From Citrus sinensis (taxonomy: Eukaryota > Streptophyta > Magnoliopsida > Sapindales > Rutaceae): a stretch of DNA of 64,000 nt. Of the stretch, positions 1-10,249 are shown one piece after another. The translations under genes were made by a program, and so were the position numbers. The notes beneath the pieces are model-generated. The model worked only from the letters and a program-made list of their open reading frames with translations. It made no database searches and was not told the DNA's origin. The stretch's first letter is position 1, and each line of letters opens with the position of its first letter. The stretch covers positions 3,410,001 through 3,474,000 of the forward strand of contig NC_068562.1 in the NCBI RefSeq assembly GCF_022201045.2. The letters run 5' to 3'.

Positions 1-258
1 GCCGAGGCAGCCGTTGATTTCGCATACCTGACACGTTACAGCATCTGGGAGGGTCAGCATCGCCATTGTGCAGGACACTTGCTCATTCTCTTCCATCCCT
101 TTACCATTTGAAGAAAAGGACAATGTAGCAGCTTGATGTTCATCAATGGCAATAATGTGGCCTGTGATTACGTGCTTCAAAGTCGACACCATGACATTGT
201 GTTCTTCTTCACGGTTCACAAGTGCTTTCAGCTGGGAGCTTCTAGAGGAATTTTCCAT
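1..258 (-). CDS. AP2/ERF transcription factor, group X (ABR1/ERF109-like), N-terminal part only
   Basis: Reading on the minus strand from the ATG at 258-256, 86 codons run open to the window edge. The protein starts MENSSRSSQLKALVNREEEH and contains NVMVSTLKHVITGHI, which resembles the conserved N-terminal MVSALTHVI-type motif of group X ERFs, followed by CQVCEINGCLG, the start of the Cys-rich patch that in this group precedes the AP2 domain. The AP2 domain itself is outside the window, so the DNA-binding residues cannot be checked. Family members are nuclear GCC-box binding regulators of wound, ABA and redox responses. A TATA box sits about 90 bases upstream of the ATG, which supports this start. 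Assignment to group X is by motif recall and is moderately sure; the exact orthologue is not decidable. Confidence 0.72.
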   Translation of the reverse strand, partial: MENSSRSSQLKALVNREEEHNVMVSTLKHVITGHIIAIDEHQAATLSFSSNGKGMEENEQVSCTMAMLTLPDAVTCQVCEINGCLG

Positions 259-348
259 ATCTTAAAAGCTTGAGATCGGGTAGAAATAGAAAGTATACAA
301 TCGACTTGGCTTTTTTGGGGCCGGGGATGTGGGGGAGAGCGGGAGAGA

Positions 349-354
349 TTTATA
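349..354 (-). promoter_or_regulatory. TATA box of the ERF gene
   Basis: Minus-strand TATAAA within CTCTATAAATCTC, about 90 bases upstream of the ERF ATG, followed by a CT-rich leader (CTCCCGCTCTCCCCC) typical of plant transcription starts. The start site is inferred near 320. Confidence 0.6.
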
Positions 355-498
355 GAGGAGCCCGGAGCCAGAGTCCATGTGGCTGCCGGCTGTTACGCAT
401 TTTAGACACGGATCACAACACCAAGCGTTGTACGAGGAAATATCAGTAATGGAAAAGTGGGCCACAAAACCGGCAGCCCATTTTAGATTTTTAGTCAA

Positions 499-529
<31 letters not shown>

Positions 530-3058
530 AAAAAAAAAACATGGGAGCTTTTAACAGCCTTCAAAATTCTAACATATTTAAAATATCGAACAAGTTCTGA
601 TTGCAACTGATAGTTTACTGCAAAGTGTTGCATGACCAATAGAACAAGTACATAATATTTTGAATTAACAATCTCTCTCCGATAATGATTGTTCTTGTGA
701 GAGTGAATGAAATATCAAAGATCCGTGTTCGCAAATCCGCAAAATTAAAAAATAAATAAATAAAAAATCTTAACCGATTTTAACCTTTTTTTTTTTTTGG
801 TTAAAAATTTGTGTGGTGCTGAGACCACTGGGGATCGGTATTCCACTTCCATTTTTGCGCGACACATGGAGGTTGAATTTTACTTTTATTTAAAAAATAG
901 AAAGAAAAAAAAAAGCTTTATCACACATTTGATCTATTCCGTATAGACAGCATTTTAGAAAAATCCTAATACTTAAAATTAAAATGTTTGACGATGAAGT
1001 TAAGAGTTGATAATTCAATCAGAAGTCCAATTGATATGTTGTATTTACAATTTTTATGTTGATGTAGAGGTTCAATCTTTATTAATCTAAAAGTATAAAT
1101 AACATGTAAATAATACAATTTTTACTAACCGACATGCTGCACAATCTTTAATATGCATTTGGCACAGGTATGGCAATATACAAGCATACAACTATGAGAA
1201 TTATGTATGGAATATAAAATTTAGTATTTTTCAGAATGAGAGACTGATTTCCAATACCCTTCAAAATTAGTCTCATATTATCCATTCCCAAAATAGAGTA
1301 GGTCCACCATTTTGACTCAGATTTTCATTCTTATTTTGTAAAATAAAAGCGGTCAATAATTTTGATTTTCCAATTCAGAAAGCAAACGCACCATTAGAAT
1401 ATCACATTATTTGGTCATTACGGTGGTCCAACCCATAAAATTATTGGTTGGATAAAATATTTATAGGCTTACATAATTATTTTCATCGAATAATGTTACA
1501 CTTAAAAGTTTCATTTTAACTAATGTGATATTATTATAAATTGTCGTGTGTAAATAATTATTTACTTATTTATTATATCACACAAGATAATCTTTATGAG
1601 GATAACATCTATGTCAAGAAGGAATGCAAAATTTGTATCCCTACTTGTAGATATAATATTTATTACCTCTTTTCAAATATAAGCCACGAGTTGTTTTATT
1701 TCCTTAGCAAAATTGGCACGTGAAATTTTGTAAACCCATTGCAGATGGAAAAAAGAAAAAACGGAAAGAAGACGTGAAGTCCAGGGCCAGACCAGAACAA
1801 GTCAGGGCGCAGGGAACATTGAAGTTAAAGGATACGAGGGCACCAAATCCAATGTGCGCGGACGCGCCGCACCATAACACTTGGTCATTTAGAGGATGTG
1901 AACATGGGATTTGGGATGAGCGCAATCCCAAGTCGCCAAAATTCTTAGCGAGAAAATAAATGGGCCATCGAGTTGTCAAGCCAGTGATAGGTGGTCCACC
2001 ACAGAACAGACAAACAAATGCAGCCTTTTAAGCAATACCTGTGCTCGTTACTTCCTTTCACCAGCTTGCATTTTCTCGTACGGGGTACCAATTGAAATCG
2101 AGTTTTGCTTTTCTCGACTCTTGACCGCTTCCTCTGCTCCGCCCAAATATTCTTGTTCCTTGTATTTGTCACGTTGGTTTTCTACATTCATCCATAAGTT
2201 GAGCCCCAATCCATTTCTGAACTTGGTTTTTGCAGCCGTTGTATTGTATCCTGGTTTTTTCCCCTCATTTCGGTGCTTATGATAAATCCCAAACTTGTTC
2301 TAGGAGCATAAGTTTGATTAATATTACTTGCACCAAGAGGAAGAGGGCAAGTATTTGAAGAATGTCTTGTTACACAAAAACGGTCTTCCATTAACGTGTA
2401 AGCAATTATAATACTGATGGGGAATAAATCTCAAAATATCATTTTTTTAAAAAAAACAAACAACACTTTCAAATTATAATCACATGTTAAAAATAAATGT
2501 CATTCAAACATCTGCATCTAGACTAATTCAGATTTCTTTTAAATTTAGACTTATTTAAATTTCAAATAAAAACACTGTAATAGAAGAGTTGTGAAACCAT
2601 TACATGGGAAATTTTTTTAAAAATATATTGATTATAATTAAGCAAATTGTTATAAAAGGTTTAATTGAAGATATTTTGCATCCAACTTTTGTTTAAGGAA
2701 GGCGATTATGCTAAAGCTGTACAATTATGTAAATATTCCAGTATAAAACTATAATCAGATACTTCTCTTCAATCCATTTTTTAAATTTTAATGACGTTGC
2801 TAAGAATTTTCCAGTCTCTTTTTGAAAAATATTGCAGCTCATCAACTCGAGGCAGGCGACACTTGCATTTTTCACGGTAAATCATTCGGTCGGCCTATCT
2901 TGACGACTCATCTAATATTCTATCAGCAGTTTGTTATTTCTTTGTTTCAGTCACTCTCCCGCATTGTCATGGAACTTTTGCCTCACATTTTCTGAGCCTT
3001 AATATATCATCCCGTCCAGTATTGATATTCTTTCAGCCCCCATTTCATCAAAATCAAG
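499..3058. other. Intergenic, AT-rich; no gene seen
   Basis: It begins with a short TA repeat and poly-T/poly-A (about 499-535). The open frames around 1700-2390 have no recognisable domains and no splice support. The part nearest the PPR gene probably holds its 3' untranslated region. I see nothing else I can name. Confidence 0.5.
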
Positions 3059-3186
3059 TCAATCCGGCCAGCCAAAATTATACAATGCTTCCACATATTT
3101 CCCAGTATACTTGTTTGTCCAAAGTTTAACCTGAGTAGGTTTCTTCAGTCGAAACGGCAGTTCCACTGAATCAGCAGACCTTAATT
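3059..3186 (-). other. Coding-like orphan segment downstream of the PPR gene
   Basis: A minus-strand frame stays open from a stop near 3186 to a TGA at 3059-3061. It reads with protein-like composition: LPFRLKKPTQVKLW, then TNKYTGKYVEALYNFGWPD and stop. It has two tryptophans and several glycines and no ATG. I do not recognise the family. It could be the last exon of an unrelated gene, a gene relic, or chance sequence in the PPR 3' UTR; an open stretch this short can arise by chance. Confidence 0.25.
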
Positions 3187-3366
3187 AGATTAGTCAACTA
3201 TTCAAACCTTCATATCACGGCATCCTTTTTTCCATAAACAATGTTGGCAATAGGACACTATGTTTGAACTGCTCGATATTGCCTGCTTTACTGGCAGGAA
3301 TATCACTAAGGAAATTTTATGCTCGATTTACTTGATGAACTTCATGACAAAAGCCCATTGATATCC

Positions 3367-3440
3367 ATCTCCCACTAGACTAAAACCAGGTATCTTTTTC
3401 AATCTCCCACTAGACTAAAACCGGGTACCTTTTTCAATCT
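3367..3440. repeat. 35-bp tandem duplication at the PPR C-terminus
   Basis: Two adjacent 35-bp copies (3367-3401 and 3402-3436), differing at about two positions, plus the first 4 bases of a third. They carry the codons for KKVPGFSLVGD. Because 35 is not a multiple of 3, the duplication moves the frame and creates the TGA stop at 3399-3401 that ends the PPR protein. Confidence 0.9.
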
Positions 3441-6371
3441 GCTTCTTTTCATGCAAGACCTTACTCTATAGGCATCTTCCCACCTTCCCGCTGATGCGTA
3501 GATATTGTGAAGCATCACATATGATCCTGGATTTTCAGGGTCCATTTCAAAGAGCATCCCGCTAATTATCTCACCAAGTTCAACATTGCCATGGATTCTA
3601 CAAGCACCTAGTAAAGATTCAAGAATGCTGACTGAGGGTTTGCATGGAAGTTTCTTGACAAATATGAAAGCCTCATTCAAGTGACCAGTTCTCCCAAGAA
3701 GGTCCACCATGCATGCATAGTGCTCCATTTTTTGTGATATCCCGTGTTCTACCATAGATTTGAACACCATCTTGCTTTGCTCAACTAAACCTGCATGACT
3801 GCAAGCTGATAGGACACCTAAATAGGTTATTTCATTAGGTCGCACCCCTGATAGTTGCATCTGCTTGAAAAGCTCAAGTGCAGCCTCACCATCTCCGTAC
3901 AGTCCATACCCATTAATCATCACACTCCAAGAGAAAGCATCCTTATAAATCAAACTTCCAAATAGCTTTCGTGCCATGGAAATGTTTCCACATCTCACAT
4001 ATGAATCCATCAGGGCATTGCTGACAGCCACATGCTTATCCAAACCCTTGCGTATCACAAAAGCCATCAATGAATGGGTCAGATTCAGGCTATTTATTAG
4101 AACACCGGCTGAAATTATGCTTAGAACTGTTACATTATCAGGTTCCAACCCTGCGCCAAGCAGTTCAGTGAAGAAGGCAACTGCTTGTTTGGCCTTGTTT
4201 GTTTGGACATAAACAGATATAATTGCATTCCACAAAGAAATTTCCCTCTTATCCCCCATTTGAAAAAGTAAGAGACATAACCTTGTATTTTCAAATCTAG
4301 CATACATGAATATGAGACACGTTAGGAAAGCAGCTTCTTGAATGATTCCTGCTCTAAGTGCAAAAGCATGGACAGCTTTACCCTGCACCTGGGTGCGGCA
4401 TACAGGCAACAAATTTAGAAAGGTTATGTGGTTTGGCCTCTGACCCTCATTAATCATTTGTGCAAACAAAACTAAAACATCATTGTGTGAGTTTTGAAAC
4501 CGATACCCAGTTATTAAAGCATTCCAAGATACCAGACTTCTCTCATGCATGAGTTCAAAGAGTAACCTCCCGTCATTAGTACTTCCACAATTACAATACA
4601 TCGTAATAAGTGCGTTCAGAAAAGTAACATCTGCCACACACCCAGTTTTGATAGCATAGCCATGAATAACCATTCCTTGCTTTATATTGCCGTTCTTATT
4701 CAAATTAGGGAGAAAGCTTATCAGGGTGACCATGTCAAGCTCTACTCCCTCTTTCTGCATCCTCTGAAGAAGGATAACTGCTTCGTCCACTGCTCCATTT
4801 TGTACACACCTAGATATTAAAGTATTCCATGATACAGAACTTCTAGTAGACATTCTGTGAAATAGTGTAAAAGCATAGGAGAATTGACCACCATCAGAAT
4901 AGAACATGAGGAGTGCATTTAAAACATCAAGGTTTGAGACTATACCCTTCCTTAGACTAAATGCATGAGCAGATTTACCAAGTAAAACATCATCTAGTTT
5001 GGAGCAACCTGAAAGGACGCTAATAATAGAAACTGCATCTGGGTTGAGCCCTGCAAACTGCATTTGACGAAATACAGCTAAACTTGCATCCCAAAACCTA
5101 TTACGCACATATGCAGACATCATTGCATTCCAAGATAGAAGATTTCTATTGGGGATCTGATCAAATAAGAACTTTGCAGAATCAATATTTCCAAGCTTGG
5201 CGTACATTGATAAGAGGGCTGTCAATACAGAGGGCTGATTTCCTAACCCATTCTTTATGACGCAAGCAGTAAGGGATTCACCACAATGAAAGCTACAATA
5301 GTTCTCGCATGAGGGAATAATGGACACAAAAGTGACCAAATCAGGCTGCATTTCAGCTCGAATCATTTGCCTGAATATCTCAAAAGCTTCAAAGAACTTC
5401 TTGCTTTGTGTATAAGCAGATATCATAGCATTCCAAACACTGGCATTTTTTTCCAGCAGAGAATCAAACAATTTTCTAGCAGTAGGTAAATCCAAATCAC
5501 CAGCATACATAGAAATCAAAGCAGGCACCAAAAAATCATCAAATAAATACCCAGATTTGATAGAAAATCCATGAAGAGATTTCCCAAAACAGAAATGCCC
5601 CAAACGTGTGCACACAGGAATTACACTTGAGAAAGTGCTGACATTAGGCTTAAAACCGACGGTTAAAATCCGTCTAAAAGTCTCCAATGCTTCCTGATCA
5701 AGCCCATTGAAAGAGTAACCAGCCATCAAAGTATTACATGAAACCAAGTCTGCTAGGGGTATTTGATCGAACAGTAGACGTGCAGTCAGCATCTCGCCTT
5801 TCTTTGCATAAAAATCAACTAGGGCAGTCTGAATAACAAGATTCTGATGGTACCCAGTTCTGAAAATAACACAATGAATCTCTCGCCCGATTCTCAAATC
5901 ACTTAAAGAAGAACACGCCTTGATCAAAAAAGGAAAGGTGAAATCATCAGAAGGACAACCAGAAAGTCGACATTTGATATAGACATGCAGCAAATCTGCA
6001 TGTAGCCCACAATTAGAAAGACCCCTGATCATCAAATTTTGCAGGAACACACATGGTTTTTTTATTATTGGGAATGAAGATAGAGCTATATCTGGAGCAC
6101 CTAAACGGAAACAAGACTTGAAAAATTCTCCGAGCAGAAGGAGATTGTCTCCCTCTTGCATAAGACCATGCACGATAAGAAGTGATTTCAAAGGCTTCAA
6201 GTGTTCGAAGCGCAAGCGCTGGCAGTGGCAGTGCCTTAAGATTTTTGTTATGGATTTTGAGTTTGAGATACGAGTTGTATAGATCAAGAAACGCACGAAC
6301 TTCTGAATGTAAGGAGGAGAGACAGCACGCCATCTTTGAAGAGATGACACACTGAAACCGATACCGTTCAT
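3399..6371 (-). CDS. PLS-class pentatricopeptide repeat protein, E subgroup (intronless)
   Basis: A single 990-codon exon starting at the ATG at 6371-6369. PPR units of about 31-36 residues tile almost the whole protein, with P/L/S alternation and the usual signatures such as SWNAMISAYTQS, VSWNTLISRCVQN and GYGLYGDGEAALELFKQMQ. The C-terminus (ESLLGACRIHGNVELGE to YASAGRWEDAYRVRSCMKRS) is an E motif, and no DYW domain follows. The first roughly 60 residues are rich in Arg, Lys and Ser with no acidic residue until about residue 57, which suggests an organelle, probably mitochondrial, presequence. E-class members bind organellar transcripts, usually for C-to-U editing with a DYW protein supplied in trans; the target is unknown. 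The last residues are altered by a 35-bp duplication. Without it the frame would end 12 residues later, with GYQWAFVMKFIK after GFSLVGD. An overlapping +1 frame (6013-6471) covers the N-terminus, so the exact start is slightly uncertain. Confidence 0.93.
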   Translation of the reverse strand: MNGIGFSVSSLQRWRAVSPPYIQKFVRFLIYTTRISNSKSITKILRHCHCQRLRFEHLKPLKSLLIVHGLMQEGDNLLLLGEFFKSCFRLGAPDIALSSFPIIKKPCVFLQNLMIRGLSNCGLHADLLHVYIKCRLSGCPSDDFTFPFLIKACSSLSDLRIGREIHCVIFRTGYHQNLVIQTALVDFYAKKGEMLTARLLFDQIPLADLVSCNTLMAGYSFNGLDQEALETFRRILTVGFKPNVSTFSSVIPVCTRLGHFCFGKSLHGFSIKSGYLFDDFLVPALISMYAGDLDLPTARKLFDSLLEKNASVWNAMISAYTQSKKFFEAFEIFRQMIRAEMQPDLVTFVSIIPSCENYCSFHCGESLTACVIKNGLGNQPSVLTALLSMYAKLGNIDSAKFLFDQIPNRNLLSWNAMMSAYVRNRFWDASLAVFRQMQFAGLNPDAVSIISVLSGCSKLDDVLLGKSAHAFSLRKGIVSNLDVLNALLMFYSDGGQFSYAFTLFHRMSTRSSVSWNTLISRCVQNGAVDEAVILLQRMQKEGVELDMVTLISFLPNLNKNGNIKQGMVIHGYAIKTGCVADVTFLNALITMYCNCGSTNDGRLLFELMHERSLVSWNALITGYRFQNSHNDVLVLFAQMINEGQRPNHITFLNLLPVCRTQVQGKAVHAFALRAGIIQEAAFLTCLIFMYARFENTRLCLLLFQMGDKREISLWNAIISVYVQTNKAKQAVAFFTELLGAGLEPDNVTVLSIISAGVLINSLNLTHSLMAFVIRKGLDKHVAVSNALMDSYVRCGNISMARKLFGSLIYKDAFSWSVMINGYGLYGDGEAALELFKQMQLSGVRPNEITYLGVLSACSHAGLVEQSKMVFKSMVEHGISQKMEHYACMVDLLGRTGHLNEAFIFVKKLPCKPSVSILESLLGACRIHGNVELGEIISGMLFEMDPENPGSYVMLHNIYASAGRWEDAYRVRSCMKRSRLKKVPGFSLVGD

Positions 6372-7146
6372 CGCTTTCGCTTGTTCTCACACTATCACTG
6401 TCTTTGTCAGTCAGTTTTATGTATGCTTCCGGCCATCGCTCGCTTCGTTCGGCTATGCCTACCATTATCAATCTAACATGTTGCCAAATAATCTGGATTG
6501 AATTTGACAGACAGTTTACCCTTCTTTTTTCAGCGAGGCTTTATTTATTTTCTGCTCACACTCGTTTTATTTCGTTTTATGGGTCGTCACACAAAACTTT
6601 GATCTACAGTAATTACAAGACGGTAACAATAACAAATAAAATGTAAACCCGATACTGAGACGAGCTCATACATTCTGGCAACAAGTATAAAGCAAATGGG
6701 TTTTGATTATCAAGATCCGACAAACGTTTTTGGCAAATCAAGTTCTCTCACAAATATTTTACTGCTCGACGATTTGATCTCCATCCAATCTTATTTGGCT
6801 GCTCTGCAACTGGTTTCGGCATTGCCATTTTTACCGTCAATTTTGGTTTGAAATCATGCCAACTATTTCATGAATTCAGTGACGTACAAGACTGGCAATC
6901 ATGCACGAACATATGCATATTTGATTTAACAGGATCTCGAAGCATTCCCATATATATACCTTAGACCTACACAGATCAATTAAATAACAAAAGACAGCTA
7001 CATATTAAATAAATTTGCAAGCATAAAATTTAGCCAAAACAATGAACCATCACTTATCAATCCATGATTATTTTCCTTTCAACTTGGCACAAAGTATATA
7101 CTACAGCTACCATGCATCAACAACCCTTCTTCATCCTTATGGATCT
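6372..7146. other. PPR upstream region and centrin 3' region
   Basis: Both flanking genes are on the minus strand, so this 775-bp gap must hold the PPR promoter and the centrin 3' UTR. No convincing TATA or polyadenylation signal stands out. Confidence 0.45.
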
Positions 7147-9451
7147 CTAGTACCCGAATGTGGTCCTCTTCATCATACGGATAAACTCATCAGCGTTTAC
7201 TTCTCCATCATCTACATATTTCATAAAATTTCAGGCAATTGATAAGCATGATACGATCATAAGAAAACAAGACAAAATAATTATATACTTCATAATTCAA
7301 GCTATTAACAATAGAAGAAGGGTGGGTGGGGGAGCAGGTAGTGGCATAATCACAATCTCCTCTACACACAGTTTGTCCTGTTATGTAGCATGTTACTTAA
7401 ATTTTACGTTAGTGGCTGAATTATGCTGTGCCAGCACTGATCAGAAATCCATGACGATATGAATAAAGGTGGCAGGCCTCAGTAAGAGATCATATTAAAC
7501 TATTAAATGTCCATGCCTGCTTCAAGTCAAAGGAGGCTTGCTCTATTTTTCATACTTTAGCCTTTCCAACAAGATTCAACAAGGGAGTATCACATTCCAT
7601 ATTATTACAATCATCAGATTTAACATGACAACTTTTGAAAGCTAAAATCAGGTCATTGAACAATTGTCAAAATCATAGTTCTCAAAAGAGGAATTTGAGA
7701 TCGTCAGTTTGCACAGGGTATTATGATAGAGAGGGCATTTGACAGATTAAAGAAAATTTGAACTGCATATTTGGTTTGATATCAGAAGCAAAATAAATCC
7801 CAGGGCAGCAAGTCATATAGAATAAAGTTGTACCCAGAAAGTTATAACAGTATCAGATCCCAAATAAGAGGTTAACTTACGATCTCTGTCTGCTTCCTCT
7901 ACCATCTCATGAATCTCTCGGTCAGTGAAGTTTACACCCAGCTCCCTCGCAATACGCTTAATATCTCCAGCTGATATCTTTCCCTACATACAAAGGAAAT
8001 AAGAATCAAGCACCAAATTGCAAAGTACATCCCCAAGGTCCAAATAAAGAAACTCACATTGTTATCTTGGTCAATGATATGGAATGCTTTCATGAGCTCT
8101 TCCTTAGAATCCCTTTCTCCAATCTTAGCCGTCATCATATGTTCAAATTCATCTAAATCAATGGCACCACTTCCATCCTTGTCGACATCTGCAATCATTT
8201 GATTGATTTGCTGCAATGACACAGAAGATCAGGCAGTTAGGCTGCAGAAGGAATTATTCTACAATTGTACATACAAGAACAATTCCATGCTGGGAAAATC
8301 AGAAAAAAGAATAACTTGACAAATGGTGAGTTGGACCATTAAATATATTATGGCAAGAAGTTACCTCTTCGGTCATCTCAAAACCAAGGGCCCTGCCATG
8401 AGAAAATTTTAGTTTCAATATTTCATCACTGGTTAGCTTAAGTATTCTTTTCATGTATAATTTGATATCCATACCTCATAGCGACATTCAGCTCTTTGGC
8501 ATCAATAGTGCCTAAAAAGAACAGCAGAAATAACAACTTAATAAAATAGATAAACGTATCCAAGAAAAACATCAAAAAAATAGATGATTTCAGTACCTGA
8601 GCCATCGGTGTCAAAAAGTTCAAATGCTTCCTTAATCTCTTGCTTCTTCTGTTGTGATAGCCCATGATGACGTCCTCTGATTTTATCTTTCCTAGAAACC
8701 CCTTTATAAAGACTAGCCTGCCATGGTCATTACAAATTCATTTAAATGCATCATCATACAATTTGGAAGTTACACAGAAAAAAAACTTTATCAGCTTTTA
8801 ACAGAAACAAAAATAAGTGATAAGAACAACACATTAATTATGTAATGATCCAAGTTTCAAAGAGTTCTCAAAAACTAACTCCGTATATTCTATGGTCCTC
8901 CGCAAATAGCATGATGCACTCATATGATAGAACATAATGCTTTCCTAACACGCTATAATAGCTATAGATCTCAGCAGGGGATGCCAGACATCAGCTGCGC
9001 TCACAGTGAAACAATTCTCAGGCAATTAAAGCATTATTCAAAAGGGTCAGGACACGATACAAAACCAAGTTTTACTGCCTTTGATGACCAACTAGTTAGA
9101 TGTAACTTTCATCAGCTATCAGGGAGAGAAATATTCTGTCAAATTTTTATTTATTTAAAAGAAAAAAAATGCATACCCTTTTGAACAAGCAAACGGACTC
9201 TAAGCTCTCCTGGGTCATGATTCAAAAGCAAAAAGACACCCCTTAAAATATTTCGAATTAAGGTTTCAACCTTGTTGAAGATCATAATTTATAGAATTGT
9301 GCTAAATGTTGTTTAAAAATTAAAAAAAAAATTACCAAGATTGCGAAAAAAAAAATCAAAAATCATTCCACCAAATTGTCATCTAATACATAATTACAAG
9401 GAAATAGTACACGACGTAAAGAACAAATAACAAGGGATAAAAACGCACCAT
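7147..9451 (-). CDS. CEN2: Centrin (caltractin), four EF-hand calcium sensor, 7 exons
   Basis: Exons, 5' to 3' on the minus strand: 9451-9449, 8717-8597, 8511-8475, 8392-8365, 8210-8058, 7983-7881, 7211-7147. They sum to 510 nt, 169 residues and a TAG stop, the usual plant centrin length. All introns are GT-AG and the frame holds throughout. The first exon contributes only the ATG; the second starts [14 protein letters not shown]-hand loops are DTDGSGTIDAKE (37-48), [12 protein letters not shown] (73-84), DQDNNGKISAGD (110-121, Asp instead of Glu at position 12) and [12 protein letters not shown] (146-157). All keep the calcium-coordinating positions and the central Gly. The basic N-terminus with [18 protein letters not shown] is typical of centrins and separates them from calmodulin. 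Centrins act at microtubule-organising sites, in mRNA export and, with RAD4/XPC, in nucleotide excision repair. Symbol by similarity to Arabidopsis CEN2; CEN1 is nearly as close. Confidence 0.93.
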
Positions 9452-9888
9452 TGCCTTTGCCCTGGTCGATTAGATCGCAAAGCGTTTCAAAAAAAGACCG
9501 CAAAGTAAAGGAAAGGAAAAGAAAGACACTGTATTTTATTTTGCTTCTCTTCGCTTCCCTTATCATTATTATTAGCCGAACGTAAAAGAGATTAACAGGC
9601 CCGAGAGTCTCTTTCCAATGCCTTTCAAGAATAGGGTCTAATCAAATAATATGTGGGTGTAAATAGCAAATCTCTAAAAGGCCTCGATACCAGCTTTGCT
9701 CCGGTCCATATAAAAAAAAAAGTTGTAATATTTGACTCCTCATTATATTTCACCATCTTCCACTAATCACTTTTATGTTAATATCTATTTTATTTTTATA
9801 TAAAATAACTTAAAAGGGAAAATAACTTTTAAGTGCATTCACATAATAATTTTTAGTAATATCTAATTTACTTAATCTAATCTCTTAA
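9452..9888. other. Centrin 5' UTR and promoter region
   Basis: The sequence just upstream of the ATG (CAGGGCAAAGGCA, minus strand) is the 5' UTR. Beyond it are CT-rich stretches and AT-rich DNA without a clear TATA box. Confidence 0.4.
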
Positions 9889-10246
9889 GGCTCCGTTTGG
9901 TACAGCTTATTAAATAGAGCTTATAACAGTAGAGCTTATAGCAGTAAAGCTTATACCAATAGAGCTTTTGGACAAAAAGTCATTGGGTGTTTGATTGTCA
10001 ATAAAAAAAGCACTTTTGAACCATTAAACTGTATGATATTTTTTATATTATATATTTTAGAAAAGCTCTATAGCCTCTACTCCCAAAAGCTCAAATTTTG
10101 GGCTTTTACTAGTAGAGGTAAATTAGCTTATTTAAGCTAAAAAACTCTATTAAAAAAATAACCAAACACCATAAAAAATTTTAAAAAGTGCTTATACGAT
10201 TAAATAAACACTTATGACTCTTAAATAAGCCATACCAAACAAGCAC
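9889..10246. mobile_element. Tourist-like (PIF/Harbinger) MITE, 358 bp
   Basis: The left end GGCTCCGTTTGGTACAGC and the inverted right end GTGCTTGTTTGGTATGGC are imperfect terminal inverted repeats, both followed by TTATT. The element is flanked by a TAA direct repeat (9886-9888 and 10247-10249), the 3-bp duplication of PIF/Harbinger elements. The interior is AT-rich, contains several copies of AGAGCTTATA-like motifs, and has no coding capacity. Confidence 0.65.
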
Positions 10247-10249
10247 TAA

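Noticed and set aside
1720..1959. 79-codon plus-strand frame of higher GC
   Set aside because: Basic composition but no domain, no splice evidence, and an equally long open frame on the other strand.
6013..6471. 152-codon minus-strand frame overlapping the PPR N-terminus
   Set aside because: It is out of frame with the PPR repeats and ends without any domain. It is at most an overlapping upstream frame.
9363..9566. Minus-strand frame across the centrin first exon and intron
   Set aside because: It reads through the splice donor after the ATG. The spliced frame gives a full-length centrin instead.
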